In this document: positions 7,883-15,434 of the stretch, in pieces | Numbering within the stretch: position 1 is the first letter of the stretch | How the letters are laid out: each line of letters begins with the position of its first letter | Virus record (IMG/VR): IMGVR_UViG_3300049927_000099 | Span: 1 to 46,232 of that record | Source of the DNA: a virus | DNA length: 46,232 nt | Direction: 5' to 3' (one strand) | Made by a program: the position numbers and the translations under genes | Notes under the pieces: model-generated | The model's input: the letters and a program-made list of their open reading frames with translations, nothing else | Databases searched by the model: none | What the model was told of the DNA's origin: nothing

Positions 7883-8169
7883 CCAGCACCGCACCCCAGC
7901 CGCTGACGCCCGAGGTCGTCTCCGCGATCCTCCGCAACCCCGACGACCCGCGCTACCCCAGCCAGATCACCGTGTTCTGCGACCACTGCGGGACCAAGGC
8001 GACCAACGAATACATGGTCGACGAGCAGATGACCCGTGACGAGCGTCTCGGTGTGGCCCGCGCGCACCTCGTCGCCAACAAGGGCTGGGAGTCCACGCCC
8101 GACGGCGGCGACTTCTGCCCGGAGCACGCCGGGGGCGACACCGCAGAGCAGCCCGCGCCCTCGGCCTGA
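7879..8169 (+). CDS. Small Cys-rich protein
   Basis: 96 residues, ATG 7879, preceded by a purine-rich ribosome binding site (GAAAGGAAA). It holds Phe-Cys-Asp-His-Cys-Gly near residue 33 and Phe-Cys-Pro-Glu-His near 80, a likely zinc site separated by a helix. I know similar proteins in Streptomyces plasmids and phages, without function. Its stop is followed by the first real gap in the operon (50 bases). Confidence 0.55.
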   Translation: MTSTAPQPLTPEVVSAILRNPDDPRYPSQITVFCDHCGTKATNEYMVDEQMTRDERLGVARAHLVANKGWESTPDGGDFCPEHAGGDTAEQPAPSA

Positions 8170-8219
8170 ACGCCACCCGACCAACCAACCACCGCACCAC
8201 CCACCCCGAAAGGCACACC

Positions 8220-8594
8220 GTGACCGACAGCACCACCGACCAGACCACCGAACGCGCCGACCTCGCCGCGTTCCTCGCCGGCCACCTCGGCGGCCGCACC
8301 GCCGAACTCCTCTCCGCCGAGTTCCACGAGCTCCTCGACGCCGTCAAGGTCCACGGCAAGAAGGGCCAGCTCGTCATCACCCTCGTCGTCGACCCGCCCG
8401 CCAACGGCGTCGACTCCGCCCCGCTGCCCATCGGCGTCGAGTCCGCCCTCAAGGCCCCCAAGCCCTCCGCCACGAAGTCCCTGTACTTCCTCGACAACGA
8501 CGGCAACCCCGTCCGCGACGACCCCCGACAGACCGCCCTCGACATCAACTTCCGCACCGCCCCCGCCACCACCGAGTTCAAGGACGCCCGCTGA
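8220..8594 (+). CDS. Conserved phage protein preceding DUF2303 gene
   Basis: 124 residues from GTG 8220 with a GAAAGG ribosome binding site. An N-terminal helical part is followed by a beta-rich segment (Gly-Gln-Leu-Val-Ile-Thr-Leu-Val-Val) and an acidic Asp-Asn-Asp-Gly-Asn motif. It overlaps the DUF2303 gene by one base, and I recall similar pairs in other phages, so a joint role is plausible. No catalytic motif seen. Confidence 0.6.
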   Translation: MTDSTTDQTTERADLAAFLAGHLGGRTAELLSAEFHELLDAVKVHGKKGQLVITLVVDPPANGVDSAPLPIGVESALKAPKPSATKSLYFLDNDGNPVRDDPRQTALDINFRTAPATTEFKDAR

Positions 8595-9412
8595 TGAGCA
8601 CCCCCACCGACCTCAAGGTCGTCATCGACACCGCCGTGCGCACCGTCGCACCCGCGGTCCTCGACCCCGGCAAGGTCTACGCCTTCAACACCCCCAACGG
8701 GGTCCAGAAGATCGATCTCACCGGCGACGACTACAAGGACAACCCCAGCCGCAAGACCGGCACCGTCAACGTCCGCGACTCCGCGTCCTTCATCGCCTAC
8801 TGGGACAAGCACTCCAGTGGCGCGAGCGAGGTCTACGCCGACGCCGACGCCCTGTCGATCACCGCAGTCCTCGACGCCCACAGCGAGACCGAGCCGGCGT
8901 GGGGAAGCCACCGCCTGCACCTGCAACTGCGCGCCACCGAGTCGTGGAAGCAGTGGATGGCCAAGGACGGCAAGCTCCAGTCCCAGGAGGACTTCGCGGA
9001 GTTCCTGGAGGACCACCTCGCCGAACTCAAGGACCCCGACGCCGCGACGATGCTGGAGATCGCGCAGTCCATGCAGGCCGCCACGAAGGTCGAGTTCCAG
9101 TCCGGGATCCGCCTCGCCGACGGGCAGCGGCAGTTCAAGTTCACCGAGGACACCACCGCCAAGGCGGGACAGAAGGGGCAGCTCACCATCCCCGAGGTGT
9201 TCGTCGTAGGCCTCATCCCCTTCGACGGCAACGACGGGGCTGAGGGCTACCTCATGAACGCCCGCCTCCGGTACCGCATCCCCAACGGGCACCTGCAGAT
9301 CGGCTACAAGCTCGAAGACCCCCGCCGCTTCCGGGACCTGGCGTTCGCCGCAGTCCTCAAGGCGGTCAGCGAGCACGTCGGCCGGCCCGTCATGAACGGC
9401 AGCCCCGCCTGA
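8594..9412 (+). CDS. DUF2303 family protein
   Basis: 272 residues, typical length for DUF2303 (YfdQ-like) proteins found in phages and prophages. Visible features are the Ser-Phe-Ile-Ala-Tyr-Trp stretch near residues 66-71, an Asp-Phe-Ala-Glu-Phe-Leu-Glu-Asp helix near 136-143 and a C-terminal beta-rich half ending in Arg-Tyr-Arg-Ile. The biochemical role is unknown; genes of this family commonly lie in replication/recombination regions, as here, just before the helicase. Confidence 0.72.
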   Translation: MSTPTDLKVVIDTAVRTVAPAVLDPGKVYAFNTPNGVQKIDLTGDDYKDNPSRKTGTVNVRDSASFIAYWDKHSSGASEVYADADALSITAVLDAHSETEPAWGSHRLHLQLRATESWKQWMAKDGKLQSQEDFAEFLEDHLAELKDPDAATMLEIAQSMQAATKVEFQSGIRLADGQRQFKFTEDTTAKAGQKGQLTIPEVFVVGLIPFDGNDGAEGYLMNARLRYRIPNGHLQIGYKLEDPRRFRDLAFAAVLKAVSEHVGRPVMNGSPA

Positions 9413-9726
9413 TGGCCAGCGCGGGCACGACGGGCGGCAAGACCCGCTGTCCGTCGTGCTCCGCGCCCCTCATCCGCCAACAAGTCGGACCCCTCTCCGT
9501 CAAGGCCGACGCCGTCCCAATAAGGCCCGGCACCGACGCACAGATCCGCGGCCCCAACCGCCTCACCTGGTGCCTCCCCCCAGCCAACCGCACCACACCA
9601 CGCCTCCGCTGGATCAGCGCCAGCACCCACCCCACGGACTGCCCCCACCCGCACCACGCCGACCACCACTGCACCCGGCCAGCAGCACCCCAGACCGCCA
9701 GCACCGAGCAGTCCGCACTGTTCTGA
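9412..9726 (+). CDS. Zinc-ribbon-like hypothetical protein
   Basis: 104 residues, ATG overlapping the DUF2303 stop by one base. Cys-Pro-Ser-Cys at residues 13-16 and a C-terminal Cys-Pro-His-Pro-His-His segment provide metal ligands. Pro-rich and basic otherwise. A 16-base gap with an AGGAG ribosome binding site separates it from the helicase gene. Function unknown. Confidence 0.5.
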   Translation: MASAGTTGGKTRCPSCSAPLIRQQVGPLSVKADAVPIRPGTDAQIRGPNRLTWCLPPANRTTPRLRWISASTHPTDCPHPHHADHHCTRPAAPQTASTEQSALF

Positions 9727-9742
9727 GCCACCAGGAGCCAGC

Positions 9743-11644
9743 GTGACCAACGTCATCCGCCACCCGAGCAGTGACCCGGCGGACGATGACGGCCTCAACT
9801 GGGAAGCCACCCCCACCGAGGCCGCACCCGCCCGCGGCTTCGAACGCATCCCCCCGCAAGACCTCGACGCCGAACAGTGCGCCCTCGGCGGCATGCTCCT
9901 CTCCCACGACGTCATCGCAGCTGTGGCCGACGTCCTCGGCGGCGGCACCGACTTCTACCGCCCCGCCCACACCACCATCTACACCGCGATCCTCCGCCTC
10001 CACGCCCAAGGCGAACCCGCCGACCCCATCACCGTCGCCGCGGAACTCGGCAGGACCGGCGACCTCCAACGCGCAGGCGGCATGCCCTACCTGCACGGCC
10101 TCGTCAACGCCGTCCCCACCGCGGCGAACGCCGAGTACTACGCCGGCATCGTCCAAGAGCAGGCAACCCTCCGGCGCCTCGTCGAAGCCGGCACCGCCAT
10201 CGCCGCCATGGGCTACGCCGCGGACGGCGACGTCAACGACATCGTCGAGCACGCCCGCAAGACCTTCGAGGGTGCCGCCACCCTCACCGCCCACGGGCCC
10301 GCCCACCTCGCCGCCGCCATCCTCGACTGGGATGAGTTCTTCGCCACGGACTTCGGATCCGTGCGGCTGTTGCCCGGCCGGCTCATGGCGCCCGGCCAGC
10401 AGATCACCCTCGTCGGCGATGGCAAGGCGGGGAAGTCCCTGTTCGCTCAGGAGTGGATGTGGCGTATGGCCACCGGCCGCCCGTTCCTTGGCGACGACGC
10501 AGCGGACCCACTTCCGATCCTGTACCTCGACGCGGAGAACGGCCGCGAGCAGATCCAGGAGCGCATCTTCTCCTTCGGCGGCGGGCCCGGCGGCATGGGC
10601 CTCCTGCGCTACGCCAGCTTCCCCCCGGTACGGCCCCTCGACACGGCCGGTGGTGGCGCGGACCTCATGAACCTCGTCCAGGCCACCGGTGCGCAGCTCG
10701 TCGTCATCGACACCGTCAGCCGCTTCATCTCCGGTGCGGAGAACGACGCGGACACATGGCTGAGCCTCTACAGGCACACGCTCATGCCGCTGAAGTCCGC
10801 GGGCATCGCGTCCGTCCGTCTCGACCACTTCGGGAAGGACAAGGACCGCGGCGGGCGCGGCTCCTCCGCCAAGAACCAGGACGTCGACCACGTGTGGGAG
10901 CTCTCCGCCCAAGGCGGCGGGATGCTGTCGCTGCGCCGCACCCACACCCGCACCGGCATCGGCCCCGACGAGTTCGCGATCCGCCGCGAGGCGCACCGCT
11001 CCGGCGACGCGTGGGTGCCCGGCCACACCCGGCACGTCGCCGTCACGTTCGAGCACGTCGAGCAGAACCTGCCCGGCACGCCGGAGTACATCATCATGAA
11101 GCTCGACGGCGCCGGGGTCCCCCGCGATGCCGGCCGGGACCGGCTGCGCACCGAGTGCCTGCGCCTGAACATCGCGGCCAGCAACGGGACCCTCTCCGAG
11201 GTCGCGAAGATCCGGAAAGCACGCTCCGGACAGGTCCCGGGACAGGTCGGGGACAGGTCTGACCTGCGGGTTTCTCAGACGCCCCTCCCGGAGCCCGCAC
11301 CTCGGCAGCCCAACGCCCCCCAAAACCAGGGCAATACCGGACAGGACACCCCTCAAAACCTGTCCCCGGACCTGTCCCCGACCAACCAGCCCCAACCTGT
11401 CCTGATCTTGGGGACAGGTACAGAAGAAACCCCAGATCAGACCTGTCCCGGACAGGTCGAGGACAGGTCAGGACAGGCCGTAGCCGGACCTGTCCCCATG
11501 TCCACCCCACGAAGTGGGGGACAGGGGGACGGACAGCCCGCCCCGCTCTGCGTCCTCTGCGACCAACCCATCACCAACGCCGAATGGGTCAACCGCGGCT
11601 ACGACCGACACCACGTATGCCCCACCGGCTTCACCAAGACCTGA
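9743..11644 (+). CDS. Replicative helicase: DnaB N-domain fused to RepA-like ATPase
   Basis: 633 residues. Residues 35-150 match the DnaB N-terminal domain (Asp-Leu-Asp-Ala-Glu-Gln near 41-46, Gly-Gly-Met-Leu-Leu, then Phe-Tyr-Arg-Pro-Ala-His). Residues 205-455 are a RecA/RepA-type ATPase with Walker A Gly-Asp-Gly-Lys-Ala-Gly-Lys-Ser (225-232) and Walker B Leu-Val-Val-Ile-Asp (Asp323), closer to plasmid RepA hexameric helicases than to DnaB. Residues 496-600 are a Gln/Pro/Asp-rich linker encoded by the repeat array at 11228-11538. The C-terminus ends in Cys-Val-Leu-Cys ... His-His-Val-Cys, a probable zinc knuckle. It should unwind the replication fork and may recognise the origin within its own gene. 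Confidence 0.83.
   Translation: MTNVIRHPSSDPADDDGLNWEATPTEAAPARGFERIPPQDLDAEQCALGGMLLSHDVIAAVADVLGGGTDFYRPAHTTIYTAILRLHAQGEPADPITVAAELGRTGDLQRAGGMPYLHGLVNAVPTAANAEYYAGIVQEQATLRRLVEAGTAIAAMGYAADGDVNDIVEHARKTFEGAATLTAHGPAHLAAAILDWDEFFATDFGSVRLLPGRLMAPGQQITLVGDGKAGKSLFAQEWMWRMATGRPFLGDDAADPLPILYLDAENGREQIQERIFSFGGGPGGMGLLRYASFPPVRPLDTAGGGADLMNLVQATGAQLVVIDTVSRFISGAENDADTWLSLYRHTLMPLKSAGIASVRLDHFGKDKDRGGRGSSAKNQDVDHVWELSAQGGGMLSLRRTHTRTGIGPDEFAIRREAHRSGDAWVPGHTRHVAVTFEHVEQNLPGTPEYIIMKLDGAGVPRDAGRDRLRTECLRLNIAASNGTLSEVAKIRKARSGQVPGQVGDRSDLRVSQTPLPEPAPRQPNAPQNQGNTGQDTPQNLSPDLSPTNQPQPVLILGTGTEETPDQTCPGQVEDRSGQAVAGPVPMSTPRSGGQGDGQPAPLCVLCDQPITNAEWVNRGYDRHHVCPTGFTKT
11228..11538 (+). repeat. Iteron-like GGACAGGT array inside helicase gene (candidate origin)
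   Basis: Exact GGACAGGT copies start at 11228, 11240, 11251, 11412, 11450 and 11461. Exact inverted copies (ACCTGTCC) start at 11358, 11370, 11395, 11441 and 11488. One-mismatch copies start at 11339, 11471 and 11519, and a weaker copy at 11531. Neighbouring copies are often 11-12 bases apart, about one helical turn. At 11441-11457 two copies form the palindrome ACCTGTCCCGGACAGGT. The copies fall in different reading frames and both orientations, so the DNA rather than the protein is conserved. Iterons near or within rep genes are typical of plasmid and phage origins; origin function here is inferred. Confidence 0.75.
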
Positions 11645-11694
11645 CCCACCCGCACGGCCCTGTGAACCGCTTCGCCAACCGAAAGACCAGGGAC

Positions 11695-11979
11695 ATGACA
11701 AACCACGCTGAGACCAGCCGACCGGTTGAGCCGGACAACGCGCACCAGACCACCCACCAACCCCTGACCCTGGAGTCCGGGCCCGGCGACTGCATCGAGC
11801 GCGAGTGCGAGGAGTACTACGGCGAGGACGGTGAGCCGTACCCGGGCGTCACCTCCTGCTCTCACCTGACCGACGTGGTCGTCTGCAGTGGGTGCACGCC
11901 GGAGCCGACGGACGACGGCCTGTACCTGACGAGCGTGCCGTGGCCCTGCCCGCTGGCCGATGCTGGGAGCGCCGTCTGA
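11695..11979 (+). CDS. Cys-rich hypothetical protein
   Basis: 94 residues from ATG 11695. Acidic, with Cys residues in Cys-Ile-Glu-Arg-Glu-Cys, Cys-Ser-His and Cys-Ser-Gly-Cys contexts, which could form a small zinc site. It restarts the operon after a 50-base gap behind the helicase. No family recognised. Confidence 0.5.
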   Translation: MTNHAETSRPVEPDNAHQTTHQPLTLESGPGDCIERECEEYYGEDGEPYPGVTSCSHLTDVVVCSGCTPEPTDDGLYLTSVPWPCPLADAGSAV

Positions 11980-12377
11980 TGGCCGCCCGGATCCAGCGCC
12001 GCCGCACGAAGGGATGGCGCGCCCCCGCAGGCGCCGTGTACGTCGGCCGGGGCACCATCTGGGGCAACCCCTGCACGCAGGTCCGCTACCCCGCCCTGGA
12101 CGGCTCCGAGTGGGAGCACGAGGGTCGCCTCGGCAAGACGTCGGGCGAGACTCACGCGTTCGTTCACCCTGACAGGTCCGTGACGTGGCACCTGGTGCAG
12201 GACGCGACCGGCGAGCAGGCCGTGGCCATGTACCGGCGTTGGCTCGACCGGCGATCCGATCTGGTGGACGCCGCCCGCCGGGAGCTGGCAGGCCGGGACC
12301 TCATGTGCTGGTGCACCGTCCGGGATGCGTGCCACGCAGACGTGCTGCTGCTGGTCGCCGCTGGGGGTGCCGTCTGA
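11979..12377 (+). CDS. DUF4326 family protein
   Basis: 132 residues. The hallmark pattern is present: Arg-Arg-Arg-Thr-Lys-Gly-Trp-Arg at the start, Val-Tyr-Val-Gly-Arg-Gly-Thr-Ile-Trp-Gly-Asn-Pro near residues 20-31, and near the end Leu-Met-Cys-Trp-Cys followed by Cys-His-Ala-Asp-Val-Leu-Leu. DUF4326 proteins occur in many phages and actinobacteria; the conserved Cys/His set suggests a metal site, but no activity is established to my knowledge. Overlaps both neighbours by one base. Confidence 0.8.
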   Translation: MAARIQRRRTKGWRAPAGAVYVGRGTIWGNPCTQVRYPALDGSEWEHEGRLGKTSGETHAFVHPDRSVTWHLVQDATGEQAVAMYRRWLDRRSDLVDAARRELAGRDLMCWCTVRDACHADVLLLVAAGGAV

Positions 12378-13054
12378 TGGCCGTCGAGCGCACGCCCGTG
12401 GACACCAGCCCCGCCGGCATCCGCTACGGCTGGACCCTCCGCACCCTCGACACCCTCGCCCGCTCCGTCGTCACCGGCAACCGCGCCTGGTGGCCCGCAG
12501 GCGACCGCGAAGACCTCCACGCCGCCGCCTGGCACGGCATCGTCGAACACCTCTACGCCTGCGATACCGAGCCGCGGCGCAGCGAGCTCATGGAAGCCGG
12601 ACGACAAGCCCTCGTCCGAGACGTGAAGGACACCATGCGCCACCACGGCGCCCGCCGCGACGGCACCAACAACGGCGCCAAGCACGCCATGTACTGGGCA
12701 TGGGCCGGCCGCACCACCGGCAGCCCCGAGACCGGCATCGTCGAGCGGATCGCCCTGGACCAGATCCTGCGCACCCTCACCCCCGGCCAGCTCGCCGCCA
12801 TCCACGCACTCGCGGCGACCGGCGACTACGCCGAAGCCGCCCGCATCACCGGCAGCACCACGAGCCTGAGGTCCCAGCTCATGAACGGGCGCCGCCGGTT
12901 CCGGGCCCTGTGGCACGAAGGCGAAACCCCCTCGAAGCCGTGGGGATGCGACCGGCGGGCCGGCTCCACAGCCGACGAACTCAGCAGCGGCGAATCAGCC
13001 CTGAACCGGATGCGGCGACGCGCTCGCGCCCAGTCGACAGGGGAAGCGGCATGA
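12377..13054 (+). CDS. Sigma-70-like DNA-binding protein
   Basis: 225 residues. Residues 20-65 look like sigma region 2 (Leu-Ala-Arg-Ser-Val-Val-Thr-Gly-Asn-Arg, then Asp-Arg-Glu-Asp-Leu and Ala-Ala-Trp-His-Gly-Ile-Val). Residues 118-170 look like region 4, with a helix-turn-helix around Gly-Asp-Tyr-Ala-Glu-Ala-Ala-Arg-Ile-Thr-Gly. A basic tail with Pro-Ser-Lys-Pro-Trp-Gly follows. Such proteins occur in Streptomyces phages and plasmids and could direct middle or late transcription. The match is weak, so a sigma-like regulator is a family-level guess. Confidence 0.55.
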   Translation: MAVERTPVDTSPAGIRYGWTLRTLDTLARSVVTGNRAWWPAGDREDLHAAAWHGIVEHLYACDTEPRRSELMEAGRQALVRDVKDTMRHHGARRDGTNNGAKHAMYWAWAGRTTGSPETGIVERIALDQILRTLTPGQLAAIHALAATGDYAEAARITGSTTSLRSQLMNGRRRFRALWHEGETPSKPWGCDRRAGSTADELSSGESALNRMRRRARAQSTGEAA

Positions 13055-13356
13055 CGGCCACCGAGCAGTGGGGCCTGGTCGTCGACGAGGTGAAGCTCAA
13101 CGCCGTCGCTGTCGCCGCCGACTGGTGGGCGCCCTACGCGGCCCGCTTCGAAGCCAGCGGCCAGGCACGGATCCTGGGCATCTCCGTGCCCGGCGCGGTC
13201 CTGGAGATCGGCCCCCTCGACCGTGAGGCCGCCGAATTCATGGTCGAGCACATGGTCGAGCACGGCGTCCACCGCACGATCTTGACGATCCGGAAGTGGA
13301 CCAGCGAGCCGAAGCCCTGGGGCAAGCCGCGCGCCGCACGGGCGGTGACGCCATGA
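13051..13356 (+). CDS. Hypothetical protein
   Basis: 101 residues, ATG overlapping the previous stop. Contains Asp-Trp-Trp-Ala-Pro-Tyr near residue 25 and a repeated Met-Val-Glu-His pair near 64-71; the fold is probably alpha/beta with no metal site. It lies between the sigma-like and WhiB-like genes and may be part of the same regulatory group. Confidence 0.5.
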   Translation: MTATEQWGLVVDEVKLNAVAVAADWWAPYAARFEASGQARILGISVPGAVLEIGPLDREAAEFMVEHMVEHGVHRTILTIRKWTSEPKPWGKPRAARAVTP

Positions 13357-13937
13357 CCACCGCGATCCCCGACTTCGTCCGCACCATCACCACCCAAACC
13401 CCCTGCGCGAAGAACCCCAACCGCTGGCACTCCAAAAACGACACCGACCTCGAATACGCCCGCCGCCGCTGCGCCATCTGCCCCCACCAAATCGCCTGCC
13501 TCGACTGGGCCATGGAGCACCGCAACGAGGTCGGCATGTGGGGCGGCCTCACCCGCCGGCAACGCGCCAACCGCCGCGGCGACACCCCCGACACCGAAGA
13601 ACACGAAGACCGCCAGGAAGCACCCGCCCGCCCCAAGTGCCCCTGCGGCCGGACCCTCACCACCAACGACAACCGGGTCTGCTACCTCCACCGGGCCGGG
13701 GTACCGCTCCTCAGCCCCCTCCTCATCGCCACCCTCACCGCAGCCCTGGACGAGCCGACGCACGCCGTCCTCGCGGGCCGCCTCGGGATCACCCCGGACG
13801 CTGCGGTCGGCCGGCTGCGGGCCATCTACCGGCGGCTTGGGGTGAACGGCTTGTACCCGTCGCGGCGTCGGCCGGCAGCGATCGAGGCGGCGCGTGCGGC
13901 TGGGCTGCTCCCGGTCGAGCAGGGGGCAGCGGCGTGA
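13353..13937 (+). CDS. WhiB-family iron-sulfur transcription factor with extra C-terminal domain
   Basis: 194 residues. The four cluster ligands are Cys18, Cys40, Cys43 and Cys49, followed by the family Gly-Met-Trp-Gly-Gly turn and a basic Arg-Arg-Gln-Arg stretch. Wbl proteins bind a [4Fe-4S] cluster and usually act with the primary sigma factor; several actinophages carry one. This one is about twice the common length: residues 85-115 add a Cys-Pro-Cys-Gly ... Cys-Tyr-Leu-His putative zinc site, and residues 115-185 a helix-turn-helix-like region. It may reprogram host transcription or development. Confidence 0.85.
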   Translation: MTTAIPDFVRTITTQTPCAKNPNRWHSKNDTDLEYARRRCAICPHQIACLDWAMEHRNEVGMWGGLTRRQRANRRGDTPDTEEHEDRQEAPARPKCPCGRTLTTNDNRVCYLHRAGVPLLSPLLIATLTAALDEPTHAVLAGRLGITPDAAVGRLRAIYRRLGVNGLYPSRRRPAAIEAARAAGLLPVEQGAAA

Positions 13938-14221
13938 GCGGCGCGAAGTCCCCGCGTGGGGAGCAGCCGGGCCGTCCGGGCGTGCGGTGGGAGACGGAGC
14001 TCGTGTCGTCGGGCGAGGTCGTGTGCGACCAGGACGACGAGCCGACGACGGCGGGGCCGGACTTCAACGTGTCGATCCCGTACCGCGCGAGCAGGGCTGT
14101 GCGGCGGCGTGCGGCACGAGAAGCCCGCCGGACCACCTCGGCCCCGTCCGGAACCCCGCGAGGCCCGCAGGCGGGCAGCAGCGGCCTCAACCCCAGCCAG
14201 TCGAAGGAGCAGCACCGATGA
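13934..14221 (+). CDS. Hypothetical basic protein
   Basis: 95 residues from GTG 13934 (GTGA overlap). A short acidic middle part is followed by an Arg-rich helix (Arg-Ala-Val-Arg-Arg-Arg-Ala-Ala-Arg-Glu-Ala-Arg-Arg) and a Ser/Pro/Gly tail. Probably disordered and possibly nucleic-acid binding. No family recognised. Confidence 0.45.
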   Translation: MSGAKSPRGEQPGRPGVRWETELVSSGEVVCDQDDEPTTAGPDFNVSIPYRASRAVRRRAAREARRTTSAPSGTPRGPQAGSSGLNPSQSKEQHR

Positions 14222-14565
14222 GCGACGACACCCCGACCACCGACCACGCCGACGCCCTCCGCGAAGTCCAAGGATGGATGGCCCTCGACCTACACCAAGC
14301 CCTCGGACACCCCGTCAACCCCACCGCCACCAACCAGGGCCACCCGTCCTGGGGCGACTGGTGGGCCTCGCTCGTCGCCGACGTCCGCCGCACGGCCCCG
14401 CCCGCCGCACGCCCCGGCACCTGCGGCCACCGCAGCGCCGAAGGCCACCCCTGCGGCCAACCGCCCGGACACCTCGGCTTCCACCGCATCGTCCGCTGCG
14501 ACGGCCACGACTGGACCTCATGGGTCGGCGAACCGCCCACCTCCGCGAAGGAGCAGCGCCCGTGA
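14218..14565 (+). CDS. Hypothetical protein with Cys/His cluster
   Basis: 115 residues, ATG overlapping the previous stop, with a GGAG ribosome binding site. The C-terminal half has Cys-Gly-His, Cys-Gly-Gln-Pro-Pro-Gly-His, His and Cys-Asp-Gly-His, a compact set of likely zinc ligands; an identical style of motif is frequent in Streptomyces small proteins. Function unknown. Confidence 0.5.
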   Translation: MSDDTPTTDHADALREVQGWMALDLHQALGHPVNPTATNQGHPSWGDWWASLVADVRRTAPPAARPGTCGHRSAEGHPCGQPPGHLGFHRIVRCDGHDWTSWVGEPPTSAKEQRP

Positions 14566-14663
14566 GCCGTTACCGCACCCGCCCCCACCACTGGCTACTC
14601 ACCGCCATCGGCGTAGCCCTCGTGATCCTCACCGCATGGCAACTCGGAGGAACCGCACGATGA
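14562..14663 (+). CDS. 33-residue membrane microprotein
   Basis: GTG 14562 overlaps the previous TGA and the TGA overlaps the next ATG. A basic N-terminus (Arg-Tyr-Arg-Thr-Arg) is followed by a Leu/Ala/Ile/Val helix at residues 12-28. The perfect fit into the overlap chain argues that it is translated. Function unknown. Confidence 0.45.
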   Translation: MSRYRTRPHHWLLTAIGVALVILTAWQLGGTAR

Positions 14664-15127
14664 AAAACCGCCAACCCACCCCCGGCACACCCCTCACCGC
14701 CCGCGAACTTCAAGTCCTCGCCGGCCTCGCACGCGGCAAAGACAACACGGTCATCGGCCAGGACCTCGGCCTGAAACGCCTCACCATCAAAACCCACATC
14801 GCCCGCATCAGCCGCAAAGCCCAAGCCGGACACACCAGCGGCATCATCGGCCACGCCTACCGCACCGGGCTGCTCCGTGGTCTGGCCCCCGAACCACGAC
14901 CACCCGTCTACCTCACCGGCCGCGAACGGCAGGTACTCGACGGCATGGCCCGCGGACAGTCCAACGCCGAGATCGGGCGGGAACTCTTCCTCGCCGAAGA
15001 GACGATCAAGAGCCACGCCCAACGCCTCTTCCGCAAACTCCAAGCCCACGGCCGCACCCACGCCGTGGCCTTGGGCTACCAGCACGGGTACCTCAAGGCG
15101 CCCGCCGAGACGGCAGGCAGACCGTGA
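14660..15127 (+). CDS. Tandem LuxR/GerE helix-turn-helix protein
   Basis: 155 residues containing two GerE-type DNA-binding domains: residues 10-70 (Leu-Thr-Ala-Arg-Glu-Leu-Gln-Val-Leu ... Ile-Lys-Thr-His) and 83-145 (Leu-Thr-Gly-Arg-Glu-Arg-Gln-Val-Leu ... Ile-Lys-Ser-His). No receiver or ligand-binding domain is present. LuxR domains normally dimerise to bind palindromes; a tandem pair could bind DNA as a monomer. It is the third host-style regulator in this stretch. Confidence 0.8.
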   Translation: MKNRQPTPGTPLTARELQVLAGLARGKDNTVIGQDLGLKRLTIKTHIARISRKAQAGHTSGIIGHAYRTGLLRGLAPEPRPPVYLTGRERQVLDGMARGQSNAEIGRELFLAEETIKSHAQRLFRKLQAHGRTHAVALGYQHGYLKAPAETAGRP

Positions 15128-15315
15128 GCCCCCGCGCTGAAGCACGCACCGCCCGCATCCTCCAATGCGCCGCGACCGGCGGGCTACTCGCCGAACTCCG
15201 GATCACCGGCTGGTCCTACGTGCTGCTACTCACCGTCACCATCCTCGCCGCCGACCGATGGGCACACCACGCCCGCCGCGTCGCCGCCAGGCCCACCCAC
15301 CGGAGGACCGCATGA
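15124..15315 (+). CDS. Small membrane protein
   Basis: 63 residues from GTG 15124, overlapping the LuxR gene's stop. One hydrophobic segment at about residues 28-42 (Trp-Ser-Tyr-Val-Leu-Leu-Leu-Thr-Val) lies between basic ends. Function unknown. Confidence 0.5.
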   Translation: MSPRAEARTARILQCAATGGLLAELRITGWSYVLLLTVTILAADRWAHHARRVAARPTHRRTA

Positions 15316-15434
15316 ACTTCATCCACGGGGCGCTCACGGGCGCAGCGGTCTGGGCCTGCCTCGCCCTCGCCTTCGGCACGTGGTGGGCCATCACCGGCTA
15401 CCGGCTCAAGTCCCGCAGGAGGAACCCCAGATGA
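15312..15434 (+). CDS. 40-residue membrane microprotein
   Basis: ATG 15312 overlaps the previous TGA. Residues 6-29 form an Ala/Leu/Trp membrane helix and the tail is basic (Lys-Ser-Arg-Arg-Arg). Fits the overlap chain on both sides. Function unknown. Confidence 0.45.
   Translation: MNFIHGALTGAAVWACLALAFGTWWAITGYRLKSRRRNPR

Noticed and set aside
3363-9412. Possible complete defence system (RecB-like nuclease, DnaQ-like exonuclease, DUF2303 protein)
   Set aside because: Order and coupling match an ordinary phage recombination/replication module; no NTPase-effector pairing or toxin-like gene is present.
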